Below, one piece after another: positions 17,493-28,744 of a stretch of DNA of 64,000 bases; position 1 is the stretch's first letter; every line of letters starts with the position of its first letter. The notes beneath the pieces were generated by a model. The model had not been told where the DNA came from and searched no databases. It was given only the letters and a program-made list of their open reading frames with translations. The stretch covers positions 186,001 through 250,000 of the forward strand of contig CAWHYL010000005.1 of the NCBI GenBank assembly GCA_963833655.1, written 5' to 3'. The position numbers and the translations under genes were made by a program. The DNA comes from 3-1-20CM-4-69-9 sp963833655 (lineage in GTDB: Bacteria > Actinomycetota > Thermoleophilia > Gaiellales > Gaiellaceae).

Positions 17493-19122
17493 TCAGGTCG
17501 GGCTGAGCAAGCCGCGCTCCAGGACCAGGTCGAGCGCCAGCGTTCGGTAGCCGTGGTCGTCGAACAGCACCACGACGGTGTCGCCGTCGTAGCGCTGGAC
17601 GGTGCCCTCACCGAGCTCGGGATGTTGCACCGGCGCTCCGACCCCGAAGGGATGCTCGCGCGTGTCCGCCCGTGTCAGCCCGGCATCGCAGTTGTCGCAG
17701 TTCCCGCACGGCGCCTCGAATGCCTCGCCGAAGTAGCTGAGGATGTACTCGCGGCGGCAGCCGGCGGTCTCCGCGTAGCCGCGCACCATCTCGACGCGGG
17801 TGCGCTCGTACTCCGCGCGGCTGTGTTGTGCGCAGCGGCGGCTTCCGCGGCGTCGTCGACCGCGACGGCGTCTTCTGCCTTCGTGACCTCACCGTCCGGG
17901 AGCAGCTGCACGAAGCCGACGTCCTCGAGCCGTCCGAGCGCAGCGAGGATCTTCGTCTCGGACAAGCCCGTGGCCTCGTGCAGCGCGTGCGCGTCGAGCG
18001 GGCCGCCGGCGTCGTCGACCGTCTCGGCGATCGCGAGCGCTTCGTCGATTGCGAGCTGGCCGGCGCCGGCGAAGAAGCGATGCAGCCCGACGTCCTCGGG
18101 CCGGTTGAACAGGACGGCACGCGCAGGGTCGCCGTCACGACCCGCGCGCCCGATCTCCTGGTAGTACGCGTCGACGGAGTCGCTGATCTCGGCGTGGACG
18201 ACCGCGCGCACGTTCGGCTTGTCGACGCCCATGCCGAACGCAATCGTCGCGACCACGACCTCGACCTCGTCCTCCATGAAGGCCGTTTGCGCCGCCTCGC
18301 GCTCGTGCCGACGGAGGCCGGCGTGATATGCGAGCGCAGAGACGCCGGCCTCGCGCAGCTCGCCGGCGAGCTCGTCGCTGCGACGGCGTGTCGCCGTGTA
18401 GACGATCGCCGGCCGCTCCTCACGCGCCACGTGGTCGACGAGCGCGCGCAGCTTCTGCGTCTCGTCGTAGTGCGCCTCCACCGCGAGGTGGATGTTCGGG
18501 CGATCGAAACCGCGCACCACCTCGACCGGATCCTTCAGTCCGAGACGCTCGGCGATCTCGGCGCGCACGGGCGGCGCCGCCGTCGCCGTCAGCGCCAGCG
18601 TCGTCGGATTCCCGAGCGTCTCGGCCACCGATCCGAGTCGCAGGTACTCCGGCCTGAAGTCATGGCCCCACTCGCTGATGCTGTGCGCCTCGTCGACGAC
18701 CAGGAGCTTCGGCTTCGCCTCGCGGAGCTTCTCGAGCGTCTCCTAGGACGTGAACTGCTCCGGCGCGAGGAACAGGTACTCGAGCTCGTCGTCGTCGAGC
18801 TCGTCGAGCAGCTCCTCGCGCTTCGTCTCGCTCAGCGTCGAGTTCAGCGCGGCTGCCGACCCGATCTCCTCCTGTTCGATCTTCTCGATCTGGTCGCGCT
18901 GCAGCGCGAGCAGCGGCGAGACGACGACCGTCGGCTCGCTGCGCTGATCTCCGTCGCGAGCTCGTAGATCGCCGACTTGCCCGATCCGGTCGGGAGCACG
19001 GCCAGTGTGTCGCGTCCCGCGAGCACTGCGCGCAGGGCTTCCTCCTGCCCCGCCCGCAGGTGCTCGAAGCCGAGCAGCTCTCGCGCCACGCGCGCGATGT
19101 CGGCGCGCTGAGACGCGTTCAC
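17493..19122 (-). pseudogene. recQ: RecQ-type DNA helicase, disrupted by two frameshifts and a stop
   Basis: GTG 19122 begins an intact RecQ N-terminus (ARELLGFEHLRAGQEEALRA, Walker A LPTGSGKSAIY). Near 18935-18945 the frame changes to one reading EPTVVVSPLLALQRDQIEKI. An in-frame TAG at 18743-18745 interrupts LAPEQFTS-ETLEKLR. The frame then encodes VVDEAHSISEWGHDFRPEYL, LTATAA, FDRPNIHL and GFGMGVDKPNVR correctly until about 17822, where it shifts to RAEYERTRVEMVRGYAETAG with zinc cysteines CGNCDNC and the C-terminus. Three independent lesions suggest genuine loss of function unless the assembly is poor here. The start overlaps the EamA stop as GTGA, so it was the second gene of that pair. 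Confidence 0.82.
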
Positions 19123-19964
19123 GTCGCCTCCACGCTAGCCTCGGACTGCTTCGACGGCCTCGCCAGCAGGACGGCGCCGGCCGTCACCGCCCCGAACGCG
19201 ACGACGCGCAGGCCGCCGAGCACACCACCCGGGACCGGCTCGTGGAGCACGATCGTGCCCGCCGCGATCGGGACGGCGTTCGTCAGCAGGGTCGCCAGCC
19301 CGGCAACGGTGAGCGCCGCACCCGCCTGATAGCCGATCTGCAGCACGGCGGTGCCGAGCGTGTAGCCGACGATCAGGGCGACCACGAATGCCGCCCGCAC
19401 GCCGCCCTCCGTTGCGACCTTCGTGGCGACGTCGCCGATCGAGAAGAACAGCCCGCCGGCGATCCCGAACGTCACGGCGACCGCGTGCAGACGACGTCCC
19501 AGCACGAGCAGCACGACTGCCACCCCGGCGGTGGCGCCGAGCCACACGAAGATCTCGGTGCTCGAGCCGCTTCCGCCCTTGCCCGCTCCGCCGATGAGCG
19601 AGATGCCGAGAGCCACGAGGCCCACCACCGACAGGATCACGCCGCCGAGCTCTCGCCGCGTCAGTGGTCGACGCGCCAACCGCGCCGACGCGAACGCCAG
19701 CACGCCGATCCCACCCGCCGCGACGCTCTGAACCAGCGCCAGCGACGCGAGCGCGAGCGCCGCGGCATACAGCAGGAACCCGCCCGACTCCATCCCGAAC
19801 CCCAGCAGCCAGCTGCGATCGCTCAGCAAGACGCGCGCCGAATGCAGCGGCCTGCGCATCGAGAGCACGGGCAGCTTCGCCGCGGCGTCGTGCTCGCGCA
19901 GGTACGCGATGTTCACGAGCGTCGTCGAGACCAGAGCGAGGAAGAGGGCAATCGCAGTCTGCAC
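19119..19964 (-). CDS. EamA/DMT-family transporter
   Basis: About 281 residues with ten hydrophobic segments in two five-helix halves, as in the drug/metabolite transporter superfamily. GTG 19964 (VQTAIALFLALVSTTLVNIA) is the first start that places the first helix at the N-terminus; a longer open frame overlaps the divergent dehydrogenase gene. The second half includes GLATLLTNAVPIAAGTIVLH, typical of EamA repeats. Substrate unknown. Its stop overlaps the start of the broken recQ. Confidence 0.75.
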   Translation of the reverse strand: MQTAIALFLALVSTTLVNIAYLREHDAAAKLPVLSMRRPLHSARVLLSDRSWLLGFGMESGGFLLYAAALALASLALVQSVAAGGIGVLAFASARLARRPLTRRELGGVILSVVGLVALGISLIGGAGKGGSGSSTEIFVWLGATAGVAVVLLVLGRRLHAVAVTFGIAGGLFFSIGDVATKVATEGGVRAAFVVALIVGYTLGTAVLQIGYQAGAALTVAGLATLLTNAVPIAAGTIVLHEPVPGGVLGGLRVVAFGAVTAGAVLLARPSKQSEASVEAT

Positions 19965-19989
19965 GTCGTGATCATGGAGACTGAGCGCA

Positions 19990-20823
19990 ATGCTCGCGCT
20001 GCGCTCGAGAGAGATCGTCGCGGTGGCCGATCCGCTGCCGTTGCCGCACGAGGCGCTCGTGCGCGTCCGCGCGTTCTCGCTGAACCGCGGCGAGGTGCTC
20101 GAGCCGGCGGACGAGCCCGGCTGGGACCTCTCCGGCGTGGTGGAAAGCGCCGCAGCGGACGGGAGCGGTCCGCGCGAAGGAGAACGCGTCGTAGGGCTCG
20201 TCCGCCGTGGGGCGTGGGCGCAGCTGGCGGCGGTGCCGACGTCACAGCTCGCCGCTCTGCCCGCGGTTGTGTCGGACGCGGCTGCGGCGGCGCTGCCGAC
20301 GGCCGGCCTGACGGCCCTACGGTCGCTCGAGCTCGGCGGGCTCCTGCTCGGCAAGCGAGTGCTCGTCACCGGCGCAAGCGGTGGTGTCGGCCGCTACGCC
20401 GTGCAGCTCGCGGCGCTCGCGGGCGCCGAGGTCACCGCCCCCGGCCGCGACGACAGCATCGACGGTGAGTTCGAGCTGGTCGTCGACGCGGTCGGCGGCG
20501 CGTCCTTCACCGCAGGGATCGAGCACGTCGCGCCGCGCGGGCTCGTCGTGAACCTCGCGACCGGAAGCCCTGACGAAGTCGTCACCTTCCGTGCGGCCCG
20601 CTTCGACCGCGCACCGGGCGCGCGGATCTACACGCTCAACCTGTTCGACGAGCTCTCGCGCATGAACGCCGCGAACGCACTGGCGCGGCTCGTCCGCCTG
20701 CTCGCGGACGGAAGGCTGACTGCGCCGGTCGAGCTCGAAGCGCCGTGGCAGGAGCTCGGGGCTGCGGTCGACGCGCTGCTGACACGTGCAATCTCGGGGA
20801 AGGCCGTCCTGCACGTCACGTAG
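19990..20823 (+). CDS. MDR-family quinone reductase-like oxidoreductase
   Basis: A 277-residue zinc-independent medium-chain dehydrogenase/reductase. The N-terminal GroES-like half is short (LPHEALVRVRAFSLNRGEVL) and the Rossmann half has VLVTGASGGVGRYAVQLA for NADPH. No catalytic zinc ligands are visible, consistent with the quinone oxidoreductase branch. About 40 residues shorter than most homologues. It likely reduces alpha,beta-unsaturated carbonyls or quinones; the substrate is unknown. The TAG stop shares its G with the GTG of the HAD gene. Confidence 0.82.
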   Translation: MLALRSREIVAVADPLPLPHEALVRVRAFSLNRGEVLEPADEPGWDLSGVVESAAADGSGPREGERVVGLVRRGAWAQLAAVPTSQLAALPAVVSDAAAAALPTAGLTALRSLELGGLLLGKRVLVTGASGGVGRYAVQLAALAGAEVTAPGRDDSIDGEFELVVDAVGGASFTAGIEHVAPRGLVVNLATGSPDEVVTFRAARFDRAPGARIYTLNLFDELSRMNAANALARLVRLLADGRLTAPVELEAPWQELGAAVDALLTRAISGKAVLHVT

Positions 20824-21476
20824 TGAACGTCACGGCCGTCATCTTCGACCTCGACGGCGTGCTCGTCGACTCGGAGCAGCTGTGGGACAGCGCGAGGCGC
20901 GAGCTCGTCCGCGAGCGCGGCGGGACCTGGCGCGACGACGCGACGCGCGCGATGATGGGCATGAGCGCGCCCGAGTGGTCGGCGTATGTGCGCGAGCAGC
21001 TCGGCGTCGACATGGAACCGACGGCGATCTCGGACGCGGTCGTCGAGCGGCTGGCCCGGCTCTACCGCGAGCGGCTGCCGCTCCTGCCCGGCGCGCGCGC
21101 TGCCGTCGTGGCGGCATCCGAGCGGTGGCCGCTCGGGCTCGCCTCCTCGTCGAACCGCGAGATCATCGACCTCGTGCTCGAGCTCGCCGAGCTCACCAGC
21201 TGCTTCGCGGCGACGGTGTCGTCGGAAGAGGTCGCCCGCGGCAAACCGGCGCCCGACGTCTATCTCGAAGCGGCACGTCGCCTGCGCGTTGCGCCGGCGG
21301 CCTGCGCGGCGGTCGAAGACTCGACGAACGGCCTGCGCGCCGCCGCCGCGGCCGGCATGACGGTGGTCGCCGTCCCCAACGAGGTGTTCCCGCCGCCACA
21401 CGACGCCTTGCAACTCGCGGTAGCCGTCATCGGCTCACTGGACGAACTGGTGCCGGCGCTCGAGCGGTTGGCGTAG
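20823..21476 (+). CDS. HAD-superfamily hydrolase (beta-phosphoglucomutase/phosphatase type)
   Basis: A 217-residue HAD enzyme starting at GTG 20823 (VNVTAVIFDLDGVLVDSE). Motif I DLDGVLVDSE with the nucleophile Asp and general acid Asp, motif II LASSSNREI, the conserved Lys in VARGKPAPDVY, and motif IV AVEDSTNGLRAA are all present. The helical cap inserted after motif I is of the C1 type. It hydrolyses or transfers phosphate on a small metabolite, substrate not predictable. It overlaps its upstream neighbour by one base and is 5 bases from the next gene. Confidence 0.88.
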   Translation: MNVTAVIFDLDGVLVDSEQLWDSARRELVRERGGTWRDDATRAMMGMSAPEWSAYVREQLGVDMEPTAISDAVVERLARLYRERLPLLPGARAAVVAASERWPLGLASSSNREIIDLVLELAELTSCFAATVSSEEVARGKPAPDVYLEAARRLRVAPAACAAVEDSTNGLRAAAAAGMTVVAVPNEVFPPPHDALQLAVAVIGSLDELVPALERLA

Positions 21477-21481
21477 CACTA

Positions 21482-22447
21482 GTGAGCCGCAGCGAACTCG
21501 AGGCCGCGCACTGCTGGGAAGCCGACGACCGCGTCCCCGGCCGTCCCGCGATGACGGAGTTCCGCCGAGGGCTGCGCCTCCGGCAGGCGCGATGGCGCGA
21601 ACGGCACGGACACCCGATCGGGTCGCAGCCGATCGTCCCCAGGCCGGGGAAGCCGGCGCGGCCCGTGGGGAGCCGGCTGCCGCTCGAGTACGCACGTGAG
21701 ACGGGCGCGAACTTCGTCACTGCGGGCGCGCTCGCCGCTGCCCGGGCGAGGACGGCGAACGCCGAACCGCGTCAGAGCTTCGACCATCAGCGCCTGTGGG
21801 CCGACCTGCTGTCGTCGCCGGCGCTGGCGTTCAACCTCTTCGGCGAGATCGACGGTGATCGGCTCGTCGCGAAGTGGTGGCCGGACGCGCCTGGCTCGGT
21901 GCGGGACGTGCGCTTCGTCCATTCGCCTGGATGGCTCGACCCGGCGTACCTGAACAGTCTCCGTGCGTTCGACGCCGCCTTCGTACTGGACGGCGGCGGC
22001 ATCGTCGGCGTCGACGTCGCGTACCACGAGCGGGCGAAGGCGGAGACGCCGAAGCCGGAGAATCTGGAGCGGTACCTCGAGGTCGCGGAGCGCTCCGGGG
22101 CGTTCGCGCCCGGCGCGGTCGAGACCGTCGCGGGCAGATCGGACCTGGCGGTGATGTGGCTGGAGCACCTGCTCCTCCTCTCGATGCTGCAGCACGAGGG
22201 CGCGACGTGGTCGTCGGGCCGGTACGTCGTCGTCCATCCCGTAGACAACACCGACGTCGCGGATATGTGCGCTCGCTACGGCCGCCTGCTCGCGGACGAC
22301 TCGACCTTCTCGTGCGTCACGCTCGAGGAGCTGCTCGACGCCGGCGTGCATTCCACCGCGACCGCCGGCGCCTTGCGGGAGCGCTACGTCCCGAGCGCCC
22401 CGGTCAAGATGACGGCGACGCGCTCGCCGCGAAGCTCGGCGGCGTAA
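21482..22447 (+). CDS. PGN_0703-like putative restriction-endonuclease-fold protein
   Basis: About 321 residues from GTG 21482 (VSRSELEAAHCWEADDRV). The middle (QRLWADLLSSPALAFNLFGE, VRDVRFVHSPGWLDPAYLNS, RAFDAAFVLDGGGIVGVDVA) resembles the PGN_0703 family of PD-(D/E)XK-fold proteins. In that fold the pattern is D...(E/D)xK; here the last strand reads GVDVAYHER, so the catalytic Lys would be Ala. The protein may be a catalytically dead nuclease-fold member with another role. Family recognition is from memory and moderately sure. It is third in the run after the HAD gene, and its 3' end overlaps the convergent PLP enzyme. Confidence 0.5.
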   Translation: MSRSELEAAHCWEADDRVPGRPAMTEFRRGLRLRQARWRERHGHPIGSQPIVPRPGKPARPVGSRLPLEYARETGANFVTAGALAAARARTANAEPRQSFDHQRLWADLLSSPALAFNLFGEIDGDRLVAKWWPDAPGSVRDVRFVHSPGWLDPAYLNSLRAFDAAFVLDGGGIVGVDVAYHERAKAETPKPENLERYLEVAERSGAFAPGAVETVAGRSDLAVMWLEHLLLLSMLQHEGATWSSGRYVVVHPVDNTDVADMCARYGRLLADDSTFSCVTLEELLDAGVHSTATAGALRERYVPSAPVKMTATRSPRSSAA

Positions 22448-23331
22448 CGGCTCAGCGCAGCGACGCCGGCCGCTCCCGCCGGCTCGACGAGGATGCCGAG
22501 CGAGCCCGCGATCAGGCTCATGGCCGCCCGGAGATCGTCGTCGTCGACGAGCACGACCTCGTCGACGAACGCCTGCACGCGAGCGAACGATTCCGGAACG
22601 GGCTCCTCGATCGCGATTGCAGTTGCAATCGTGCCGGTGCCGGCGTCGGCGATCGGACGCCGGGCGGCGAAGCTGCGCGCCATCGCCGGCGAGCCGCTCG
22701 CGCAGACGCCGATCACGCGTGTGTGAGGCGACACGCTCTTGAGCCGGCACGCGACGCCGCTGATCAGCGCGCCGTCGCCGAGCTGCACGACGGCGAGGTC
22801 GAACGGGCCGGCGGCCTCGAGCTCGAGCGCGATCGTGCCGGCGCCTTCGGCCATCGCGGGATCCGCCCCGTCGACCACGAGCAGCCGCTCGTCGAGCGCG
22901 GCCGCGTACTCACGCGCTGCCGCGCTCGCGCGCTCGGAGACGGTGACGGTCGCGCCGAGCCGGCGCATGCTCGCCACCTTGCCGGCGGGAACGGCCGGCG
23001 AGACGAAGACCTGAACCTTCGCGCGGCGCTGGCGCGCGGCGAACGCCACGCCCTGGCCGAAGTTCCCGGCCGTCGCGCAGACCCATTCCCGCTGTGGATC
23101 GAGCTTGCGGGTGAGCAGCGAGGTGCCACGACCCTTGAAGCTGCCGATCGGATTCAGCGTCTCGACCTTCACGACGACCCGCCGGCCCAGCTCCGCCGAC
23201 AGGTGCTCGGCGACGAACTGCGGCGACCGCCGGAAGACGGCCGGAATGTCGTCGGCGGCCGCCTCGATCCGCTCCGGCAGGAGATCGCCGGCTACGGCAG
23301 GAACGCCTCCAGCCACTCGCGCACCTGCCAC
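22384..23331 (-). CDS. Fold-type II PLP enzyme (threonine dehydratase-like)
   Basis: About 315 residues of the threonine dehydratase/threonine synthase family. The PLP lysine lies in LNPIGSFKGRGTSLL, the phosphate-binding/substrate loop is TAGNFGQGVAF (the usual SxGNHxQ is changed to AGNFGQ), and the Gly loop is LGDGALISGVACRL. No ACT regulatory domain follows. It probably performs beta-elimination or racemisation of a hydroxy amino acid; exact substrate unknown. The start is uncertain: GTG 23331 or 23316, both inside the end of the upstream YCII gene. Confidence 0.78.
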   Translation of the reverse strand: MAGARVAGGVPAVAGDLLPERIEAAADDIPAVFRRSPQFVAEHLSAELGRRVVVKVETLNPIGSFKGRGTSLLTRKLDPQREWVCATAGNFGQGVAFAARQRRAKVQVFVSPAVPAGKVASMRRLGATVTVSERASAAAREYAAALDERLLVVDGADPAMAEGAGTIALELEAAGPFDLAVVQLGDGALISGVACRLKSVSPHTRVIGVCASGSPAMARSFAARRPIADAGTGTIATAIAIEEPVPESFARVQAFVDEVVLVDDDDLRAAMSLIAGSLGILVEPAGAAGVAALSRYAAELRGERVAVILTGALGT

Positions 23332-23570
23332 GAGCGGCGCACGACGCCGTTGAGCACGAACGGGTCGCCGCCCGCGAACTCCTCGGCGGCCTCGCGGCTC
23401 GTGAACACGGCCATCGCGCCTTCCTCTTGCGGGTTCGCGAACGGCCCGTAGGCGATGAGGAGCCCCCGCTCGTGAAACTCCCGGCCGCGTGCCGAATGCG
23501 CCGCTTGGTGCAGCTGCGCCTTCGACAGGTCTTCGCTTTCGTACAGCAGCACGTACTTCACGCTGCCCAT
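23292..23570 (-). CDS. YCII-related domain protein
   Basis: A 92-residue single-domain protein from ATG 23570 (MGSVKYVLLYESEDLSKAQL). The YCII fold is seen from the VKYVLLYES strand, the HSARGREFHERGLLIAYGP helix-strand with conserved His, and GGDPFVLNGVVRRSWQVREW near the end. These ferredoxin-like proteins are often small enzymes or stress-related; function unknown. It overlaps the PLP enzyme start by about 40 bases. Confidence 0.8.
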   Translation of the reverse strand: MGSVKYVLLYESEDLSKAQLHQAAHSARGREFHERGLLIAYGPFANPQEEGAMAVFTSREAAEEFAGGDPFVLNGVVRRSWQVREWLEAFLP

Positions 23571-23623
23571 GTTCTCACTCACGGCCCGTACTCCGGGAGG
23601 GGGGCGCCGCGTAAAGTCGGGGC

Positions 23624-24088
23624 ATGAAGATCCTGTTCGCCTACGACGGGTCCGCCGGCGCCGACGCCGCGATCGAGAAAGCCGCCGCGCTGCTCGGCGG
23701 CGCGGGCGCCGAGGCGCTCGTGTTGTCCGTCTGGGAGCCGCTGACGGTCTCGGCGATCCGTGCGGCCAGGTTCGGCGGGGACGAGATCGCCGTCCCCCTC
23801 GACGCCGCGTCGGAGGACGAGCGCACGGAGCAACTGGCGCACGAGCTCGCCGAGCGCGGCGCGCAGCTCGCCCGCACGCACGGGTTCGACGCACGGGCCG
23901 TGGCGAGCGCCGACGACCGGGCGATCGCGGACACGATCGTCCGGCAGGCGGAGGAGCTCGACGCCGACCTGATCGTTCTCGGCGCCCGCGGTCTCGCCGG
24001 CGTCAGAGCGTTCCTCGGGAGCGTCTCGAACCACGTCCTGCAGCAGGCCCAACGCCCGACGCTCGTCATCCCGGCGCGCAAGGCCTAA
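23624..24088 (+). CDS. Universal stress protein (UspA family)
   Basis: A 154-residue UspA-fold protein (MKILFAYDGSAGADAAIEKA). The ATP-binding signature GARGLAGVRAFLGSVS (Gx2Gx9GS type) is intact, as is the first-strand YDGS, suggesting the ATP-binding class. Cytosolic. It lies 45 bases upstream of lon on the same strand, with an apparent promoter in the gap. Confidence 0.9.
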   Translation: MKILFAYDGSAGADAAIEKAAALLGGAGAEALVLSVWEPLTVSAIRAARFGGDEIAVPLDAASEDERTEQLAHELAERGAQLARTHGFDARAVASADDRAIADTIVRQAEELDADLIVLGARGLAGVRAFLGSVSNHVLQQAQRPTLVIPARKA

Positions 24089-24104
24089 CTTCAATCTCTG
24101 TAGC

Positions 24105-24130
24105 TACTATGCCCTCAGAACTATCTGAGG
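24105..24130 (+). promoter_or_regulatory. Promoter -10 and inverted repeat over lon ribosome-binding site
   Basis: A -10-like TACTAT at 24105-24110 is followed by the perfect inverted repeat CCTCAGA-ACTA-TCTGAGG (24113-24130). Transcription would start within the repeat, and the right arm overlaps the GAGGAG ribosome-binding site of lon. It could be a repressor operator or an RNA hairpin that hides the site. It does not match the HAIR element of HspR. No convincing -35 box is visible. Confidence 0.5.
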
Positions 24131-24133
24131 AGC

Positions 24134-26411
<2,278 letters not shown>

Positions 26412-26431
<20 letters not shown>

Positions 26432-26720
26432 TCCTGTCCCCGAGGAGGTTCGCCGCGCGGCGGACCTCCTCGAGCGGCGCTGGACGATCTCGATCCTCTA
26501 CGCGTCCGTCGACGGCGCCACGCGCTTCAACGAGTTCCGCGAGGCGCTCGGGCGCGTCCCGCCCGCGACGCTGACCGCCCGGCTCGTGGAGCTCGTCGAG
26601 GCGGGCCTGCTCGAGCGGCGCGTGCTCGACACCCGCCCACCGGCGGTGGAGTACCGGCTCACCCGGCGTGGCAAGCAGTTCGAGCCGGTCGTCCAAGCGC
26701 TCGTCCGGTGCGCGCGCTGA
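26412..26720 (+). CDS. HxlR-family winged-helix regulator
   Basis: A 102-residue single-domain regulator (MRCTRRNPVPEEVRRAADLL). The winged helix is seen as WTISILYASVDGATRFNEFR, then LGRVPPATLTARLVELVEAG and VEYRLTRRGKQF. Most HxlR proteins carry a Cys before the first helix that senses thiol stress; here the only Cys residues are Cys3 and the penultimate-region Cys, so redox sensing is uncertain. It overlaps lon by 20 bases and lies 3 bases before the ABC exporter, which it may regulate. Confidence 0.85.
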
Positions 26721-26723
26721 GGC

Positions 26724-28523
26724 GTGGGCACGTTCTGGCATAGCTCTGACGAGGCGCCCGAGCGGCCGGCGGATCCGGCCCAGCGGCGCGCGAACCTCCG
26801 GCGCATCGGCGCCCTGTTCGCGCCGTACCGCGCGCGCCTCGGCGGCGTGCTGCTCCTGATCGTCGTCTCGGCAGGGCTCGGCGTCCTGCCCGCCTTCCTG
26901 CTCAGGCGCGCTCTGGAGGCGATCGGGCGCAACGACACGAAGGAGCTGTCGCTCGCGGCCGCCGGGATGATCGTCATCGCGATCGTCACCGGCGCCCTCG
27001 GCGTCATTCAGACGCTGCTGTCGAACCAGGTCGGCCAGCGCGTGATGCACGACCTCCGCGCGAAGGTGTTCCGTCACCTGCAGCGGCTGTCGCTCGCTTT
27101 CTTCACGAACACGCGCACGGGCGAGGTGCAGTCGCGCATCCAGAACGACATCGGCGGCGTCCAGAACGTCGTCACGAACACGGCCACGTCGATCACGTCG
27201 AACGTGACGACCGTCGTCGCGACGATGATCGGCATGCTGCTGCTGAGCTGGCCGCTGGCGCTCTTCGCCTTCGCGCTGATCCCGCTCTTCGCGCTTCTGA
27301 CGCGCCGCGTCGGCAACGAGCGGCGGCGGATCGCGAAGACGACGCAGGAGACGCTCGCGGACATCTCCAGCGTGGTGCAGGAGTCGCTCTCCGTCTCCGG
27401 GATCCTGCTCGGCAAGACGATGGGACGCGGCGACGACCTCGCCGACCGCTTCGAGTCCGACTCGCGCCGGCTGGCCGACCTCGAGGTGCGCCAGCGCATG
27501 GCCGGCCGCTGGGTGATGGCGTCGATCCAGACGAGCTTCGCCGTGATGCCCGCCGCCGTCTACTGGGTCGGCGGCCTGCTGATCGCGCATGGCTCCAATG
27601 CACTGTCGATCGCCACCCTGGTTGCGTTCACGACGCTGCAGACGCGCCTCTTCTTCCCGGTCGGCTCACTCCTCGGCGTCGGGCTCGACGTGCAGACGTC
27701 GCTTGCCCTCTTCGATCGGATCTTCGAGTACCTCGACGAGCCGATCGACATCGAGGAGAAGCCCGACGCGGTGGACGTCCCTCGGGCGGGCGACGTCGTC
27801 TTCGACCAGGTGTGGTTCCGCTACACGGGCGCCGAGTGGACCTTGCGCGACGTCTCTTTCGTCGTGCCGGCGGGCACCACGACCGCGCTGGTCGGTGAAA
27901 CCGGCTCGGGCAAGACGACGCTCGCCTACCTGACGGCGCGGTTGTACGACGTCGACCGGGGAAGCGTCACGATCGACGGCGTCGACGTCCGCGACCTGAC
28001 CTTCCGCGCGCTCTCCGAGCTCGTCGGTGTCGTCTCGCAGGAGACGTACCTCTTCCATGCGTCCGTGCGCGAGAACCTGCGCTTCGCCAGGCCCGACGCG
28101 ACCGACGACGAGATCGAGCAAGCAGCGGAAGCTGCGCGGATCCACCACGTGATCGCCGCACTTCCCGAGGGCTACGACACGATGGTCGGAGAGCGCGGCT
28201 ACCGCTTCTCGGGCGGCGAGAAGCAGCGGATCGCGATCGCGCGGACGATCCTGCGCAACCCGCCGATCCTCGTGCTCGACGAGGCGACGAGCTCGCTGGA
28301 CACGGAGACCGAGCGGCTCGTCCAGGACGCGCTCGACCGGCTGTCCGAGGGACGGACGACGATCGCGATCGCGCACCGCCTGTCGACCGTCCGCGACGCC
28401 GACCAGATCATCGTGCTCGACCACGGCCGCATCGTCGAGCGCGGGACGCACGACGAGCTGCTCGCGGCCAGCGGGCGCTACTCGGTGCTCGCGGCACGCG
28501 ATGCCGAGCTGACGGCTGCCTAG
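26724..28523 (+). CDS. ABC exporter, fused membrane and ATPase domains
   Basis: A 599-residue half-transporter from GTG 26724. Six membrane helices occupy residues about 45-330 (including RLGGVLLLIVVSAGLGVLPA) and the nucleotide-binding domain follows with Walker A GETGSGKTT, Q-loop VSQETYLFH, signature FSGGEKQR (a variant of LSGGQ), Walker B ILVLDEATSSLD and switch His in IAIAHRL. It works as a homodimer or with a partner to export lipids, peptides or drugs; substrate unknown. Downstream of lon and HxlR in the same run. Confidence 0.92.
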   Translation: MGTFWHSSDEAPERPADPAQRRANLRRIGALFAPYRARLGGVLLLIVVSAGLGVLPAFLLRRALEAIGRNDTKELSLAAAGMIVIAIVTGALGVIQTLLSNQVGQRVMHDLRAKVFRHLQRLSLAFFTNTRTGEVQSRIQNDIGGVQNVVTNTATSITSNVTTVVATMIGMLLLSWPLALFAFALIPLFALLTRRVGNERRRIAKTTQETLADISSVVQESLSVSGILLGKTMGRGDDLADRFESDSRRLADLEVRQRMAGRWVMASIQTSFAVMPAAVYWVGGLLIAHGSNALSIATLVAFTTLQTRLFFPVGSLLGVGLDVQTSLALFDRIFEYLDEPIDIEEKPDAVDVPRAGDVVFDQVWFRYTGAEWTLRDVSFVVPAGTTTALVGETGSGKTTLAYLTARLYDVDRGSVTIDGVDVRDLTFRALSELVGVVSQETYLFHASVRENLRFARPDATDDEIEQAAEAARIHHVIAALPEGYDTMVGERGYRFSGGEKQRIAIARTILRNPPILVLDEATSSLDTETERLVQDALDRLSEGRTTIAIAHRLSTVRDADQIIVLDHGRIVERGTHDELLAASGRYSVLAARDAELTAA

Positions 28524-28525
28524 CG

Positions 28526-28726
28526 CTAGTGGATGTGGAGGTTGACGCCGATCAGGATCAGCGGCCAGAGCACCGTCGCAAGCAGGGCCGAGATGATCTG
28601 CTTGAACGTGTGCAGATTCGACCAGTAGTGGTGTGTCGCCGCCACGATCCCGCCGACAACCAGGTACACGAGCAGGAAGATGCTGACCCCCGGCCGTGCC
28701 CTTGCGGTTGGAGCGTAGTAACTCAT
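28526..28726 (-). CDS. Small two-helix membrane protein, 66 aa
   Basis: ATG 28726 (MSYYAPTARARPGVSIFLLV) leads to helix 1 SIFLLVYLVVGGIVAATHHY and helix 2 IISALLATVLWPLILIGVNL, ending in NLHIH. No family recognised. It lies 2 bases from the convergent ABC exporter stop and 18 bases after the DUF1206 stop on its own strand, so it may be the second gene of that unit. Confidence 0.6.
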   Translation of the reverse strand: MSYYAPTARARPGVSIFLLVYLVVGGIVAATHHYWSNLHTFKQIISALLATVLWPLILIGVNLHIH

Positions 28727-28744
28727 GGGTCTCCCCTACCCGCT

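Noticed and set aside
22550..23331. Possible threonine synthase assignment for the PLP gene
   Set aside because: The substrate loop and length fit a dehydratase-like protein at least as well, and no catalytic diagnostic was decisive, so only the fold family is claimed.
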